Of a stretch of DNA of 64,000 nucleotides, positions 1 to 8,155 are shown piece by piece; positions within the stretch are counted from its first letter, which is position 1; each line of letters begins with the position of its first letter. Location of the stretch: positions 1,178,001 through 1,242,000 of the forward strand of contig OZ271846.1 in the NCBI GenBank assembly GCA_965601485.1. Reading direction: 5' to 3'. The notes under the pieces are model-generated. The model had not been told where the DNA came from. It searched no databases and saw only the letters and a list, made by a program, of their open reading frames with translations. A program made the translations under genes and the position numbers. The DNA is from Methylotenera_A aquatica. Its GTDB lineage: Bacteria > Pseudomonadota > Gammaproteobacteria > Burkholderiales > Methylophilaceae.

Positions 1-1016
1 GTTTCAAGTAAGTTAAACATTTTGTCGATATCTGTCAGGGATTGCTTCATCTCACGATACAGAACACCTAAAAAATTGAGTGGGATATACAACTGAATCA
101 TCAGCACATTGACCAACACCAAATCGCCTATGCTCATTTTGCCACTTGCCACGCCTTTACTAGCTAAGCCTAGAATAAAAACCAAGCCAACAACAATAAT
201 CGTTTGCTGACCAAAGTTTAAAAATGCTAATGACTTTTGCGATTTAATGGCCGATTGCGCATACTTTTTTAAATTGACATCATAACGTGCCGATTCATAT
301 TGTTCATTTCCAAAATATTTGACTGTTTCAAAATTAATCAATGAATCAACCGCGCTTTGGTTGGCCTTAGAATCCAAGCTATTCATTTCACGTCTAAAAT
401 GTGTGCGCCACTCAGTAACTAACACCGTGAATACTACATAACAAAATAGAGCAGTAAAAGTCACCACCATAAACAAAATATCATAAGCATAAAAAAAGTA
501 GCCCAGCACCATTGCAAGCTCAATAAGCGTTGGAATAATGCTGTAAAGCGAAAATGAAATAAGCGATTGAATGCCCCGCGTGCCGCGCTCAATGTCTCGC
601 GTCATGCCACCTGTTTGACGTGTGAGATGAAAGCGCAAAGACAAGGCATGCAAGTGGTTAAAGACTTGTAATCCCACCTGCCTTACTGCATTCTCAGTCA
701 CTTTAGAAAAAATCAACTCACGCAGTTCGGCAAATAAAGAGGCTGAAAGCCGCAATAATCCATAAGCCGTAATCAAGCTCACGGGCACCACTAGTAATGC
801 TTGAGATGTTGTGTTTATGCTCATTGCATCCACAATTTTTTTAAGCATTATAGGAACGCCTAAGTTGGCTGCTTTGGCCACCACCAAGCATAACAATGTA
901 AAAATGATTCTTGCTTTGTAGGCCATTAAATATGGCCATAAATTTTTAATGACTTTCCAGTCTTGCAGTTGGCGCTTATGTGTATTTGGGCTGGATTCTG
1001 TTTTGAAGTGTTGCAT
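1..1016 (-). CDS. Atm1/HMT1-type ABC transporter, permease part (partial, runs off the left edge)
   Basis: The reading frame opens with ATG at 1016 and stays open to base 1, giving about 338 residues before the window ends. The translation has several hydrophobic helices and the conserved end of an Atm1-type membrane domain: a segment reading LNFLGVLYREMKQSLTDI, followed by the short stretch that leads into the nucleotide-binding domain. The ATPase half lies outside the window. Bacterial relatives export oxidised glutathione and metal-glutathione conjugates across the inner membrane. It lies 33 bp downstream of the PLP lyase and in the same direction, so it is probably the third gene of the ovoA operon. 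A role in moving ovothiol or a thiol conjugate is inference; a generic heavy-metal or lipid exporter is the alternative. Confidence 0.8.
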   Translation of the reverse strand, partial: MQHFKTESSPNTHKRQLQDWKVIKNLWPYLMAYKARIIFTLLCLVVAKAANLGVPIMLKKIVDAMSINTTSQALLVVPVSLITAYGLLRLSASLFAELRELIFSKVTENAVRQVGLQVFNHLHALSLRFHLTRQTGGMTRDIERGTRGIQSLISFSLYSIIPTLIELAMVLGYFFYAYDILFMVVTFTALFCYVVFTVLVTEWRTHFRREMNSLDSKANQSAVDSLINFETVKYFGNEQYESARYDVNLKKYAQSAIKSQKSLAFLNFGQQTIIVVGLVFILGLASKGVASGKMSIGDLVLVNVLMIQLYIPLNFLGVLYREMKQSLTDIDKMFNLLE

Positions 1017-1049
1017 AAGTGGCTTAATTCAATGCGCTTAAATATATTG

Positions 1050-2279
1050 CTAGGACAACGAGCATTTTAAACGGGTAAGTGCTGCAATCAAATTGGCTTT
1101 AGTGGTACCAATATTCATGCGCATAAAGCCCTCCCCACCTCGGCCAAACATGGCACCAGGCGATAAGCCTAATTTGGCTTCTTGAATAAAAAAACGGTTT
1201 AAGGCTTGATCATCCAAGTTTAGTTTTCGACAATCCAGCCAAAGCAAATAAGTACCTTGTGGGCTAATCACATTAATTTTTGGCAAATTCTTTTTAATAA
1301 ACGCTATCGCCTCGTCGCGCGTATTTTGCAAATACGCCATTAAAGCGTTTAGCCAATCAAAGCCTTCGCGATAGGCCGCTTCAAACGCAACAAGATTGAA
1401 TGGATTAGTCACAGAAACCCCCATTTTATTTAGATGCGATTGAATCGTCTGACGATGTGCCTCATTGGGTACTATCAATGCAGATAACCCTAATCCTGGA
1501 ATATTAAACGTTTTACTGGGTGAAACGGCCGTGATGATGCGGTGCGAACCGTCTGAAATTGATGGTAGTTCAGATTCAGAGACCAAGTGACTTAGGCTTT
1601 GGTGTTGCGCGTTTGAATAAACCAAATCGGCATGAATTTCATCCGATAAAATAATCAAGTCCCGCTTGTTCGCGATAGCTAATAATGTCAGTAGCTCATC
1701 TTTTTGCCAAACGCGCCCTACTGGATTGTGCGGTGAGCAAAGTAGCATCAGTTTTGCCTCTTTGGCACAGGCATCCAAATGTTGAAAGTCCATTTGGTAG
1801 TGCAAATTACCGAAAGTATCGTCTTTTAACTGCAATGGGTTTTCAACTAACCGACGATTTTGATTGGTTACTGCCGAAAAAAACGGAAAATAGACCGGCG
1901 GTTGTACTATCACGCCTGTATTTTCTGCTGTTAATGCTGCTACAACTAAATTTAATGACGGCACCACGCCTGGCGTCAGCACAATCCACTCACGTTTTAC
2001 TTGCCAGTGATGTTTTGCCAGTAACCAATCTATTAGGGCCTCGTAAAGGCTTTCGGGCGCAATGGAGTAGCCAAAAACAGGATGTTTTGCCCGAGCCTGT
2101 AACGCTTTTGAAATTGCTTCTGGAATCGCGAAATCCATATCAGCAACCCACATTGGCATGACATCATTGGTGCCAAAGGTTTGAAGTTTGGCATCATACT
2201 TTAGTGATTGTGTGCCTTCACGTGAGACAGATCGGTCAAAAGACTGGGTTAAAGTATGCTTCAAATCATGCGTTCCCAA
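1050..2279 (-). CDS. PatB/MalY-family PLP-dependent C-S beta-lyase, candidate OvoB
   Basis: This is a fold-type I aminotransferase-like enzyme of 409 residues, the normal length for the MalY/PatB family. The PLP lysine is K256 in SPSKTFN, and the cofactor-binding N185-P and D213-E-I-H motifs are present. Family members cleave cysteine-type C-S bonds to thiol, pyruvate and ammonia. The gene overlaps the end of ovoA by 19 bp, so the two are translationally coupled. OvoB, the sulfoxide lyase that follows OvoA in ovothiol synthesis, is a PLP enzyme of this kind, so that role is the best inference; cystathionine beta-lyase is the fallback. The start is a TTG at 2279; a second in-frame TTG at 2264, right after the ovoA stop, is possible. 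Confidence 0.85.
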   Translation of the reverse strand: MGTHDLKHTLTQSFDRSVSREGTQSLKYDAKLQTFGTNDVMPMWVADMDFAIPEAISKALQARAKHPVFGYSIAPESLYEALIDWLLAKHHWQVKREWIVLTPGVVPSLNLVVAALTAENTGVIVQPPVYFPFFSAVTNQNRRLVENPLQLKDDTFGNLHYQMDFQHLDACAKEAKLMLLCSPHNPVGRVWQKDELLTLLAIANKRDLIILSDEIHADLVYSNAQHQSLSHLVSESELPSISDGSHRIITAVSPSKTFNIPGLGLSALIVPNEAHRQTIQSHLNKMGVSVTNPFNLVAFEAAYREGFDWLNALMAYLQNTRDEAIAFIKKNLPKINVISPQGTYLLWLDCRKLNLDDQALNRFFIQEAKLGLSPGAMFGRGGEGFMRMNIGTTKANLIAALTRLKCSLS

Positions 2280-4366
2280 AGTGTTACTTCGGAAAGCGTA
2301 TGCTGAAATTTGTGGCGAGTTTCACGAATCACAAAAGGAATATCCACTGGTGTCTGCAGTAATTTAAAATGCAGACCCAATACCTCTTTTAAACCATCTA
2401 ATGTTGTCACATTTTCACCATCTTTTTTGTAGCCGCCAATCCATTCTTCGCGCGGCGTATGCTCTTCTAACCAAGTATATGGTGATGCAACCATCAACAC
2501 GCCTCCAATATTTAAACGATGGTGAATATTAGTTAGTAATTGGCGTGGGTTATATAAGCGATCAATTAAATTGGCCGCTAAAATAAAATCATATCCTGTA
2601 AATTGCGGTTTAAGGTTACATGCGTCGCCTTGCCAAAACTCTACTTTATGCGCGACATGCTTTAGATCAAGCTCAGCCAAACTGCGATCTTGATAACTAA
2701 CCAAGTCACCTTCGTTGACCATGGTGTATCGCAACACACCTTGCTGGGCAAGCTTAAGCGCTAGGCCGACAAATCGAGCAGAAAAATCAATGCCAGTAAC
2801 GTGATCAAAATGCTTAGCAAGTTCAAATGTAGCTCGTCCTGTGGCGCAACCCAAATCTAAAGCAGTTTTACTTGGTTTGGATTTTAGGCTTTTTATCGCA
2901 AAATCACTGAGTGCTTTGGGGAAATTGGGCACTCCAAAGTAGGTATCACCATAATGAAACTCCGCATATTCGGAAAGTTGTTTATCTGATTCATAATGCG
3001 ATGTGTTATTTTCAATAGGGGTATCAGTCACAATATAGCGAAATCCTGCATGTTGAAAAAAATGTCGTCTAAACGCGTAACGGGCACTCTTTAATGCCTC
3101 GTTGCCACTTGAAACCCACGAACCACCTTTGATTATATTATGGCGACCATCAAAGGTGGGCGTTGTAAAATCATCGTATAAAGGGTGCACTTTAAAGCCA
3201 TCAAAAGGGTAAATAGGCGTTTCTGTCCACTGCCAAACATTTCCAACCACATCATATAAATCGCCATGTGCAAACTGATTCACAGGACAAGAGGATGCAT
3301 AGTGATCTAAAAAGAGATTAGCATTTTTACTGGTCATCACCGTTTGATCTGACAAGCCAGCATGCGCATATAAGCAATTCCACTCAAGCTCAGTCGGCAT
3401 TCGCACAGTCTTACCCAATTGTACCGATTGCCATTGACAAAAGGCCTTTGCCTCATGATAGTTGACTTCTACAGGCCAACTCCAAGGCATGCTGACAACT
3501 TCTGTCATCAACCTCAGCGCCCAAATGCCGTTCTGTTTTAGCCAAAAACAAGGATGCTCAGCATGTGTATATTGTTTCCAAGCTAAACCTTCCTCTTGCC
3601 AATATTGATCGTCTTGATAACCGCCTGCCTCTACAAATGCTAAAAATTCTGCATTAGAAGTGAGGTACTTTGCTACTTGAAAGGCCAGACAATGTGCTTC
3701 AAATTGACCGTATTCGTTATCCCAACCATAATATTCGGTTGATTTACTTAATTTAATATCCATGGCGGGAATATCCACCAAACTATTAATTGGAGCAATC
3801 ACATTAACAGATTTGCAAGGCGCCCAATCCGCTAAAGGTTGCACAAACTGTAAGGCATGCTGCCGTATTAAAACTGAACTGGTTTCTAAATGAATCCGTT
3901 CATGCTCGATACCCATCAAAATGGGCCACCACTGGCTTTCCCAATCGATTGGTAAGTTGATTGGAAGCGTGCTAATTAATTCATCAATCACTAGTCGCAC
4001 ACTTATACGATACGCTTTTACCTCTGCTGGAGTTGGCCAATGATAGTTTTTATCATTAACATCGTCCCATCCCATTTCATCGACACCAACAGCAAACATA
4101 GACTCAAACTGAGGATTTACACGTTTTGATATTAAACCGGCCAAGATCAATTTATTGATGAAAAACGTATAGGTATGGCCGAAATAAAAAATTAAGGGAT
4201 GCCTCAAATTAATGGGCTTTATGTAATAAGCTTCATCACTGTTTAAGGATTGAAATAAACTTTCATATAAATCCGAAGTTTGATGAAAATAAACGCGTAT
4301 CTGCTCCCGTGTTAATAATGTATTGATACCGTTAATGACAATGCTACGATTAGAAAGATTGTTCAT
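2261..4366 (-). CDS. ovoA: OvoA: 5-histidylcysteine sulfoxide synthase fused to 4-mercaptohistidine N-methyltransferase
   Basis: The 701-residue protein has the full OvoA layout. An N-terminal DinB-like domain (about 20-190) carries the iron-binding HxxxHxE motif as H155, H159 and E161. A formylglycine-enzyme-like sulfatase-modifying domain (about 205-450) follows, with the GGSW and HAGFRY signatures. A class I SAM methyltransferase (about 470-700) has the LDLGCATGR glycine loop near 503-511. OvoA uses iron and oxygen to join cysteine to histidine as a sulfoxide, and its C-terminal domain methylates the mercaptohistidine to ovothiol. The DinB plus FGE pair is shared with ergothioneine enzymes, but the fused methyltransferase and overall length fit OvoA. 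It is the first gene of a likely three-gene operon. Confidence 0.9.
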   Translation of the reverse strand: MNNLSNRSIVINGINTLLTREQIRVYFHQTSDLYESLFQSLNSDEAYYIKPINLRHPLIFYFGHTYTFFINKLILAGLISKRVNPQFESMFAVGVDEMGWDDVNDKNYHWPTPAEVKAYRISVRLVIDELISTLPINLPIDWESQWWPILMGIEHERIHLETSSVLIRQHALQFVQPLADWAPCKSVNVIAPINSLVDIPAMDIKLSKSTEYYGWDNEYGQFEAHCLAFQVAKYLTSNAEFLAFVEAGGYQDDQYWQEEGLAWKQYTHAEHPCFWLKQNGIWALRLMTEVVSMPWSWPVEVNYHEAKAFCQWQSVQLGKTVRMPTELEWNCLYAHAGLSDQTVMTSKNANLFLDHYASSCPVNQFAHGDLYDVVGNVWQWTETPIYPFDGFKVHPLYDDFTTPTFDGRHNIIKGGSWVSSGNEALKSARYAFRRHFFQHAGFRYIVTDTPIENNTSHYESDKQLSEYAEFHYGDTYFGVPNFPKALSDFAIKSLKSKPSKTALDLGCATGRATFELAKHFDHVTGIDFSARFVGLALKLAQQGVLRYTMVNEGDLVSYQDRSLAELDLKHVAHKVEFWQGDACNLKPQFTGYDFILAANLIDRLYNPRQLLTNIHHRLNIGGVLMVASPYTWLEEHTPREEWIGGYKKDGENVTTLDGLKEVLGLHFKLLQTPVDIPFVIRETRHKFQHTLSEVTLWERMI

Positions 4367-4604
4367 ACTTTGTTCGGATTGAGTTAAGGGCAGATTTTAT
4401 GATGCCATTTGAATAGGATTTGATAAAAATGATAATAAACTTAGGTTTCAAAAGTGCGTCTTTTATTAAGCACTAATTTTTTCATTGCGATTAGGTTTAC
4501 ATATTGTGCCATTTTGAAAATATAAGTTCATTAAAAATAATTCAAAAAAACTTTTTTCAATCATTTCTAATCAAAAATTTTAAACAAAATACACAACATG
4601 AAAT

Positions 4605-4799
4605 CATCAACTCTGACGATAGTCCGTTAAGGTCAATTTCTTGCATTATAGCGAGCTAACGAACTATTTCCCCATTTGGAATGCAACCGCGCGCAAACCA
4701 ATTAATATCATGACCAGGCAAATCAGCAATTGTACGCCATTTATATTTACCGTAAGGCATTGTAATTGTTAGCAGATTTTGTAAATCTTGCTGGTTAAT
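4605..4799 (-). pseudogene. Decayed DUF3820-family small protein gene
   Basis: On the minus strand a frame beginning near 4799 reads a short leader and then, from ATG 4760, MPYGKYKWRTIADLP and a WFARG segment, which match the start of the DUF3820 family (a roughly 70-residue protein). A TAG at 4656-4658 interrupts it, yet the same frame continues directly with LAIMQEIDLNGL, the typical C-terminal motif of that family. No usable start codon precedes the leader part that intact members have. A nonsense mutation plus loss of the start is therefore the simplest reading. Family function is unknown (called a putative quorum-sensing-regulated factor). Confidence 0.7.
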
Positions 4800-4850
4800 G
4801 TTAATACGACACTTAAGGTTAATTTATAAGCAGATAAAAAAAACCAAAAA

Positions 4851-4876
4851 AAAATGGCCCAATTACGGGCCATTTT
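4851..4876 (-). terminator. Rho-independent terminator of the cold-shock gene
   Basis: A perfect 10-bp inverted repeat (aaaatggccc / gggccatttt) encloses a 6-base loop. On the minus strand it is followed by a long run of T residues interrupted once. It starts about 30 bp past the stop of the cold-shock gene, the usual position. Confidence 0.9.
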
Positions 4877-4906
4877 AATAATTACAATTTTTTAACTTTT
4901 GATAAC

Positions 4907-5110
4907 TTAAGCTTTTTGGATGTTTGAAGCTTGTTTGCCTTTTGGTCCATCAGTCACATCAAAGCTAACGCGATCGTTTTCTTTTAAGCTTTTGTAACCA
5001 CTATCAACGATAGCTGAGAAATGCGCGAACAAATCGTCGCCACCTGCGTCTGGAGTAATAAAGCCAAAGCCTTTTGAGTCATTAAACCATTTTACAATAC
5101 CTGTTGCCAT
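4907..5110 (-). CDS. Cold-shock domain protein (CspA family)
   Basis: This is a 67-residue single OB-fold protein starting MATGIVKWFND. It has both RNA-binding motifs, KGFGFI and DLFAHFS, and the usual C-terminal GPKGKQASNI. CspA-type proteins bind single-stranded RNA and DNA and melt secondary structure. I chose the ATG at 5110, because an upstream in-frame ATG at 5143 would add eleven residues not found in the family. A strong sigma-70 promoter lies about 100 bases upstream of the ATG and a clear terminator follows. The resulting leader of about 100 nt is typical of cold-shock mRNAs, which often control stability and translation through it. Confidence 0.95.
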   Translation of the reverse strand: MATGIVKWFNDSKGFGFITPDAGGDDLFAHFSAIVDSGYKSLKENDRVSFDVTDGPKGKQASNIQKA

Positions 5111-5485
5111 AATCTTACTTTCATACTTTAAAAAAGGGGGCACCCTAAAAGTTTGGGTTTTTAAAATATTACTAGTTTCGAAAACTCAACAATTTAAAAA
5201 TTCAAACGCCTATCGCGCTTTATACGTAAATGTAACCGCTCTGTCAAGCATTATTTAAAATTATTTTCACTATGCAAGGCCTTGTTTCATTGTTTGATTG
5301 CTAATTTCACGAGGCAGGACTATACTGAGTACACGTATGAGTGGTGTCCACACGTTGATTTAATTTATTTTCCACTATTCCCAAATTTGCCGATCTGATT
5401 AGCATGTGCTCAGCACTCGATTCTAGGTATATTCAAGTTTTATTTGGGTCTTAATGTTGATTGCAAATTATATTGGAGTGTAGGC
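5111..5485. other. Intergenic region between divergent csp and infA genes
   Basis: About 375 bases without a gene. The left part is the leader and promoter of the cold-shock gene. The right part must hold the promoter of the infA paralogue; several AT-rich possible -10 boxes (for example TATACT near 5322) occur, but none has a convincing -35, so I assign no site. I see no repeat, RNA gene or small ORF here. Confidence 0.6.
5219..5247 (-). promoter_or_regulatory. Sigma-70 promoter of the cold-shock gene
   Basis: On the minus strand, TTGACA is separated by exactly 17 bases from TATAAA, close to full consensus. The predicted transcript starts near 5212, leaving a leader of about 100 nt before the ATG at 5110. 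The leader contains a short CCC/GGG hairpin followed by a C and T run just upstream of the coding region. Confidence 0.85.
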
Positions 5486-5746
5486 TTGGCTAAAGAAGAA
5501 TTAATTGAAATGAATGGTGTGGTAGATGAAATTTTACCTGACTCACGCTACCGTGTAACACTAGAAAACGGCCATAAATTAATTGCTTACACCGGCGGCA
5601 AGATGCGCAAAAACCACATCCGCATTTTAGCGGGTGATAAAGTAGTATTGGAGCTCTCTCCTTACGATATTAATAATGGTCGCATTACTTTTAGGCATAT
5701 TGAGTCAAAACAGGCTTATAGCCCGCCTAAAAGACGCACCTACTAA
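5486..5746 (+). CDS. infA: Translation initiation factor IF-1 (paralogue with C-terminal extension)
   Basis: The product aligns with IF-1 over its whole length: MAKEELIEMNG at the start, then LENGH, GKMRKNHIRIL, GDKV and ELSPYD. I place the start at the TTG at 5486, which gives the family N-terminus and has a GGAG eight bases upstream; the ATG at 5456 would add ten unrelated residues. IF-1 binds the 30S A site during initiation. At 86 residues it is about 14 longer than the usual 72, with a Tyr/Pro/Arg-rich tail (ending PPKRRTY). It stands alone beside a cold-shock gene rather than in a ribosomal protein operon, so it may be the second IF-1 copy common in Betaproteobacteria. Confidence 0.92.
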   Translation: MAKEELIEMNGVVDEILPDSRYRVTLENGHKLIAYTGGKMRKNHIRILAGDKVVLELSPYDINNGRITFRHIESKQAYSPPKRRTY

Positions 5747-5770
5747 ATTGAACACCAACGTTTTAAATCT

Positions 5771-5792
5771 AAAAGCCAGTTATCTGGCTTTT
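5771..5792 (+). terminator. Rho-independent terminator after infA
   Basis: The 9-bp inverted repeat aaaagccag / ctggctttt with a 4-base loop runs into a T tract, 25 bp after the infA stop. It isolates infA from the following mqo gene. Confidence 0.88.
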
Positions 5793-5883
5793 TTACTGCC
5801 TGCCATGTTTACCCTGCAGTATTTGTAATGTGCTATGAGAGATATCTTAACTCTTGATAATAATTTTTAACTGACTTGATAAT

Positions 5884-7362
5884 ATGAAGAATGTAGACAC
5901 CGATGTTCTGTTAGTGGGTGGCGGAATTATGAGCGCCACTTTAGGTACTTTATTACAACAGTTAGATCCATTGCTTAGTATCACAATGGTCGAGCAGCTT
6001 AATGACGTGGCATTAGAAAGCTCTGATGCCTTAAATAACGCAGGCACAGGCCATGCTGGATATTGCGAGCTAAACTACACCCCGCAAGCAGCAGATGGTT
6101 CAATCACCATTAAAAGAGCCCTAGAGATTAACGCAGCCTTTGAAGTTTCTCTTCAGTTCTGGTCACACCTAGTTGAAACTGGCACTCTTCCCTCTCCCAA
6201 ACAATTTATCAACAAAACGCCGCACATAAGTTTTGTGATGCGCGACGAAAATATACATTTTTTAAAGCGCCGCCATGCCTTGCTTACTCAACATCATTTG
6301 TTTGCGGATATGCAATACAGTGAAGATAAGGCGCAATTAAGGGCTTGGATGCCACTAATGATGGAAGATAGAGATTCGAGCGAAAAGTTGGCTGCTACCT
6401 TTGTCGCGCATGGGTCAGACGTTGATTTTGGCGCACTAACCCGCTTTATGGTTGCCAAGCTCAATTCAAGCGCTAATTTCACAATTCTAAACAATACACG
6501 GGTTAAAAAATTAAAAAAAATTGGCAATAGTTGGCATGTTGTGCTGGGAAATAAATCCACAAAGCACTGTAAAACGATTAATGCAAAATTTGTATTTTTG
6601 GGCGCTGGTGGCGGGGCATTACCTTTATTACAAAAAGCGAATATCCCGGAAAGTATTGGCTATGGTGGCTTTCCTGTTAGTGGGCAATGGCTTATTTGCA
6701 ATAATCCAGAGGTCATTAATCAGCATCGGGTTAAAGTGTATGGCAAAGCCGCTGTAGGTGCACCACCGATGTCTGTACCGCATTTAGATACGCGCACGAT
6801 TAACGGCAAACTTGCCCTGCTGTTTGGCCCTTTTGCAGGCTTTACTACTAAATTTCTTAAGCAAGGCTCACGGCTTGATTTAGCCAAATCAGTTAAACCC
6901 AACAACCTAAAAGCCATGCTAGGCGTTGGTAAGCATAATTTGGATTTAACCAAGTATTTGGTTGGTGAAGTTTTTCAAACGCATGAGCAACGCATGAACG
7001 CCTTGCGCGAATTTTTACCAAACGCCAAATCTGCAGATTGGCAACTGGCAAACGCGGGACAACGTGTGCAAATTATTAAAAAATGCGACGAAAAAATGGG
7101 CAAGCTGGAATTTGGCACTGAAATCGTTGCTTCAAATGATGGCACGCTTGCCGCGCTATTAGGTGCTTCGCCTGGTGCATCTGTTAGTGTGCAGGCCATG
7201 ATTGACGTGCTTGAGCGTTGTTTTTCAGCACAATTAAGTACCAGCGCTTGGCAACATAAAATAAAACAGTTAGTACCTAGCTATGGTGAGTCTTTAGTTG
7301 AAAATGCGAATTTACTGAAAGCGGTACGCTCACGCACTTTAAATACGCTTAAATTAGCTTAA
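5884..7362 (+). CDS. mqo: Malate:quinone oxidoreductase
   Basis: This 492-residue FAD protein is the usual Mqo length. The N-terminal dinucleotide-binding loop is VLLVGGGIMSATLG. It is followed by the family segments SSDALNNAGTGHAGYCELNYTP in the first 80 residues, HGSDVDFG near 180 and FGPFAGF near 320. Mqo is a peripheral membrane enzyme that oxidises malate to oxaloacetate and passes electrons to quinone, replacing NAD-dependent malate dehydrogenase in the TCA cycle. It is transcribed alone, bounded upstream by the infA terminator and facing rlmB downstream with only 10 bp between the stops. Confidence 0.96.
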   Translation: MKNVDTDVLLVGGGIMSATLGTLLQQLDPLLSITMVEQLNDVALESSDALNNAGTGHAGYCELNYTPQAADGSITIKRALEINAAFEVSLQFWSHLVETGTLPSPKQFINKTPHISFVMRDENIHFLKRRHALLTQHHLFADMQYSEDKAQLRAWMPLMMEDRDSSEKLAATFVAHGSDVDFGALTRFMVAKLNSSANFTILNNTRVKKLKKIGNSWHVVLGNKSTKHCKTINAKFVFLGAGGGALPLLQKANIPESIGYGGFPVSGQWLICNNPEVINQHRVKVYGKAAVGAPPMSVPHLDTRTINGKLALLFGPFAGFTTKFLKQGSRLDLAKSVKPNNLKAMLGVGKHNLDLTKYLVGEVFQTHEQRMNALREFLPNAKSADWQLANAGQRVQIIKKCDEKMGKLEFGTEIVASNDGTLAALLGASPGASVSVQAMIDVLERCFSAQLSTSAWQHKIKQLVPSYGESLVENANLLKAVRSRTLNTLKLA

Positions 7363-7372
7363 GCCTACTTTA

Positions 7373-8140
7373 TTAAATAAATCCACGTTGGCGGCGCACT
7401 TCGTATAAACATATTCCGCTTGCCACGCTAACGTTTAAACTCTCTACAATTCCAAACATTGGAATAGTCACTAATGCATCGCAAGTTTCTGCCGTCAAAC
7501 GGCGCATACCATCACCCTCCGCACCCAACACTAAGGCAATTGGGCCATTTAAATTAGTATCCAATAAACTCGTCGGCGAAGCCATGCCTTTCGGGGCTTC
7601 CATTAATGTACCCACAATAAACACACCCGCATCTTTTAACTCGCGCAAAGTACGCGCTAAATTGGTTACCGCAATAAAAGGCACGGTTTCCGCCGCGCCG
7701 CAAGCCACTTTTCGCACGGTGGCATTTAAGCCCACAGCGCGGTCTTTAGGTGCTATCACTGCATGTACTCCCATCGCATCAGCCACACGCAAGCAAGCAC
7801 CCAAATTATGCGGGTCTTCCACACCATCCAATACCAAAAAGAACGGTGCTTCGGTTAAATCCGATTCTAAAATATCGTGAATGTCTTTGTAAGGAATAGG
7901 CGTATCGACCACTCGTGCAATCACGCCTTGATGGCGGCCGTTCATACCTGCCAAGCCATCTAAACGACTTCGCTCGACCTGCATGGTGCGCACATTGGAT
8001 GCCTCTGCCATATTAAGCAAATCTTTCATACGCGCATCAATTCGGTCGCGGTCAATTAAAATCTCTTCGATGCTCGTTGCATGCTGACGAATACGGCTTA
8101 AAACGGAATGAAAGCCAAATAAAATACGACTATCGCTCAT
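7373..8140 (-). CDS. rlmB: 23S rRNA (guanosine-2'-O-)-methyltransferase RlmB
   Basis: The 255-residue SPOUT methyltransferase has an N-terminal substrate-binding domain (about 1-75) and a C-terminal trefoil-knot domain (about 100-250). The three family motifs are visible: DGVEDPHNLGACLR, LGAEGDGMRRLT and the C-terminal SLNVSVASGICLYE. RlmB methylates the ribose of G2251 in the peptidyltransferase centre of 23S rRNA. It lies 15 bp downstream of rnr in the same direction; the rnr-rlmB pair is a conserved proteobacterial operon, which supports the assignment. Confidence 0.95.
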   Translation of the reverse strand: MSDSRILFGFHSVLSRIRQHATSIEEILIDRDRIDARMKDLLNMAEASNVRTMQVERSRLDGLAGMNGRHQGVIARVVDTPIPYKDIHDILESDLTEAPFFLVLDGVEDPHNLGACLRVADAMGVHAVIAPKDRAVGLNATVRKVACGAAETVPFIAVTNLARTLRELKDAGVFIVGTLMEAPKGMASPTSLLDTNLNGPIALVLGAEGDGMRRLTAETCDALVTIPMFGIVESLNVSVASGICLYEVRRQRGFI

Positions 8141-8155
8141 GTTACTTTTCTCATG

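Noticed and set aside
5152..5180. Possible riboswitch or attenuator in the cold-shock leader
   Set aside because: Only a weak CCC/GGG hairpin is visible; no known riboswitch core was recognised.
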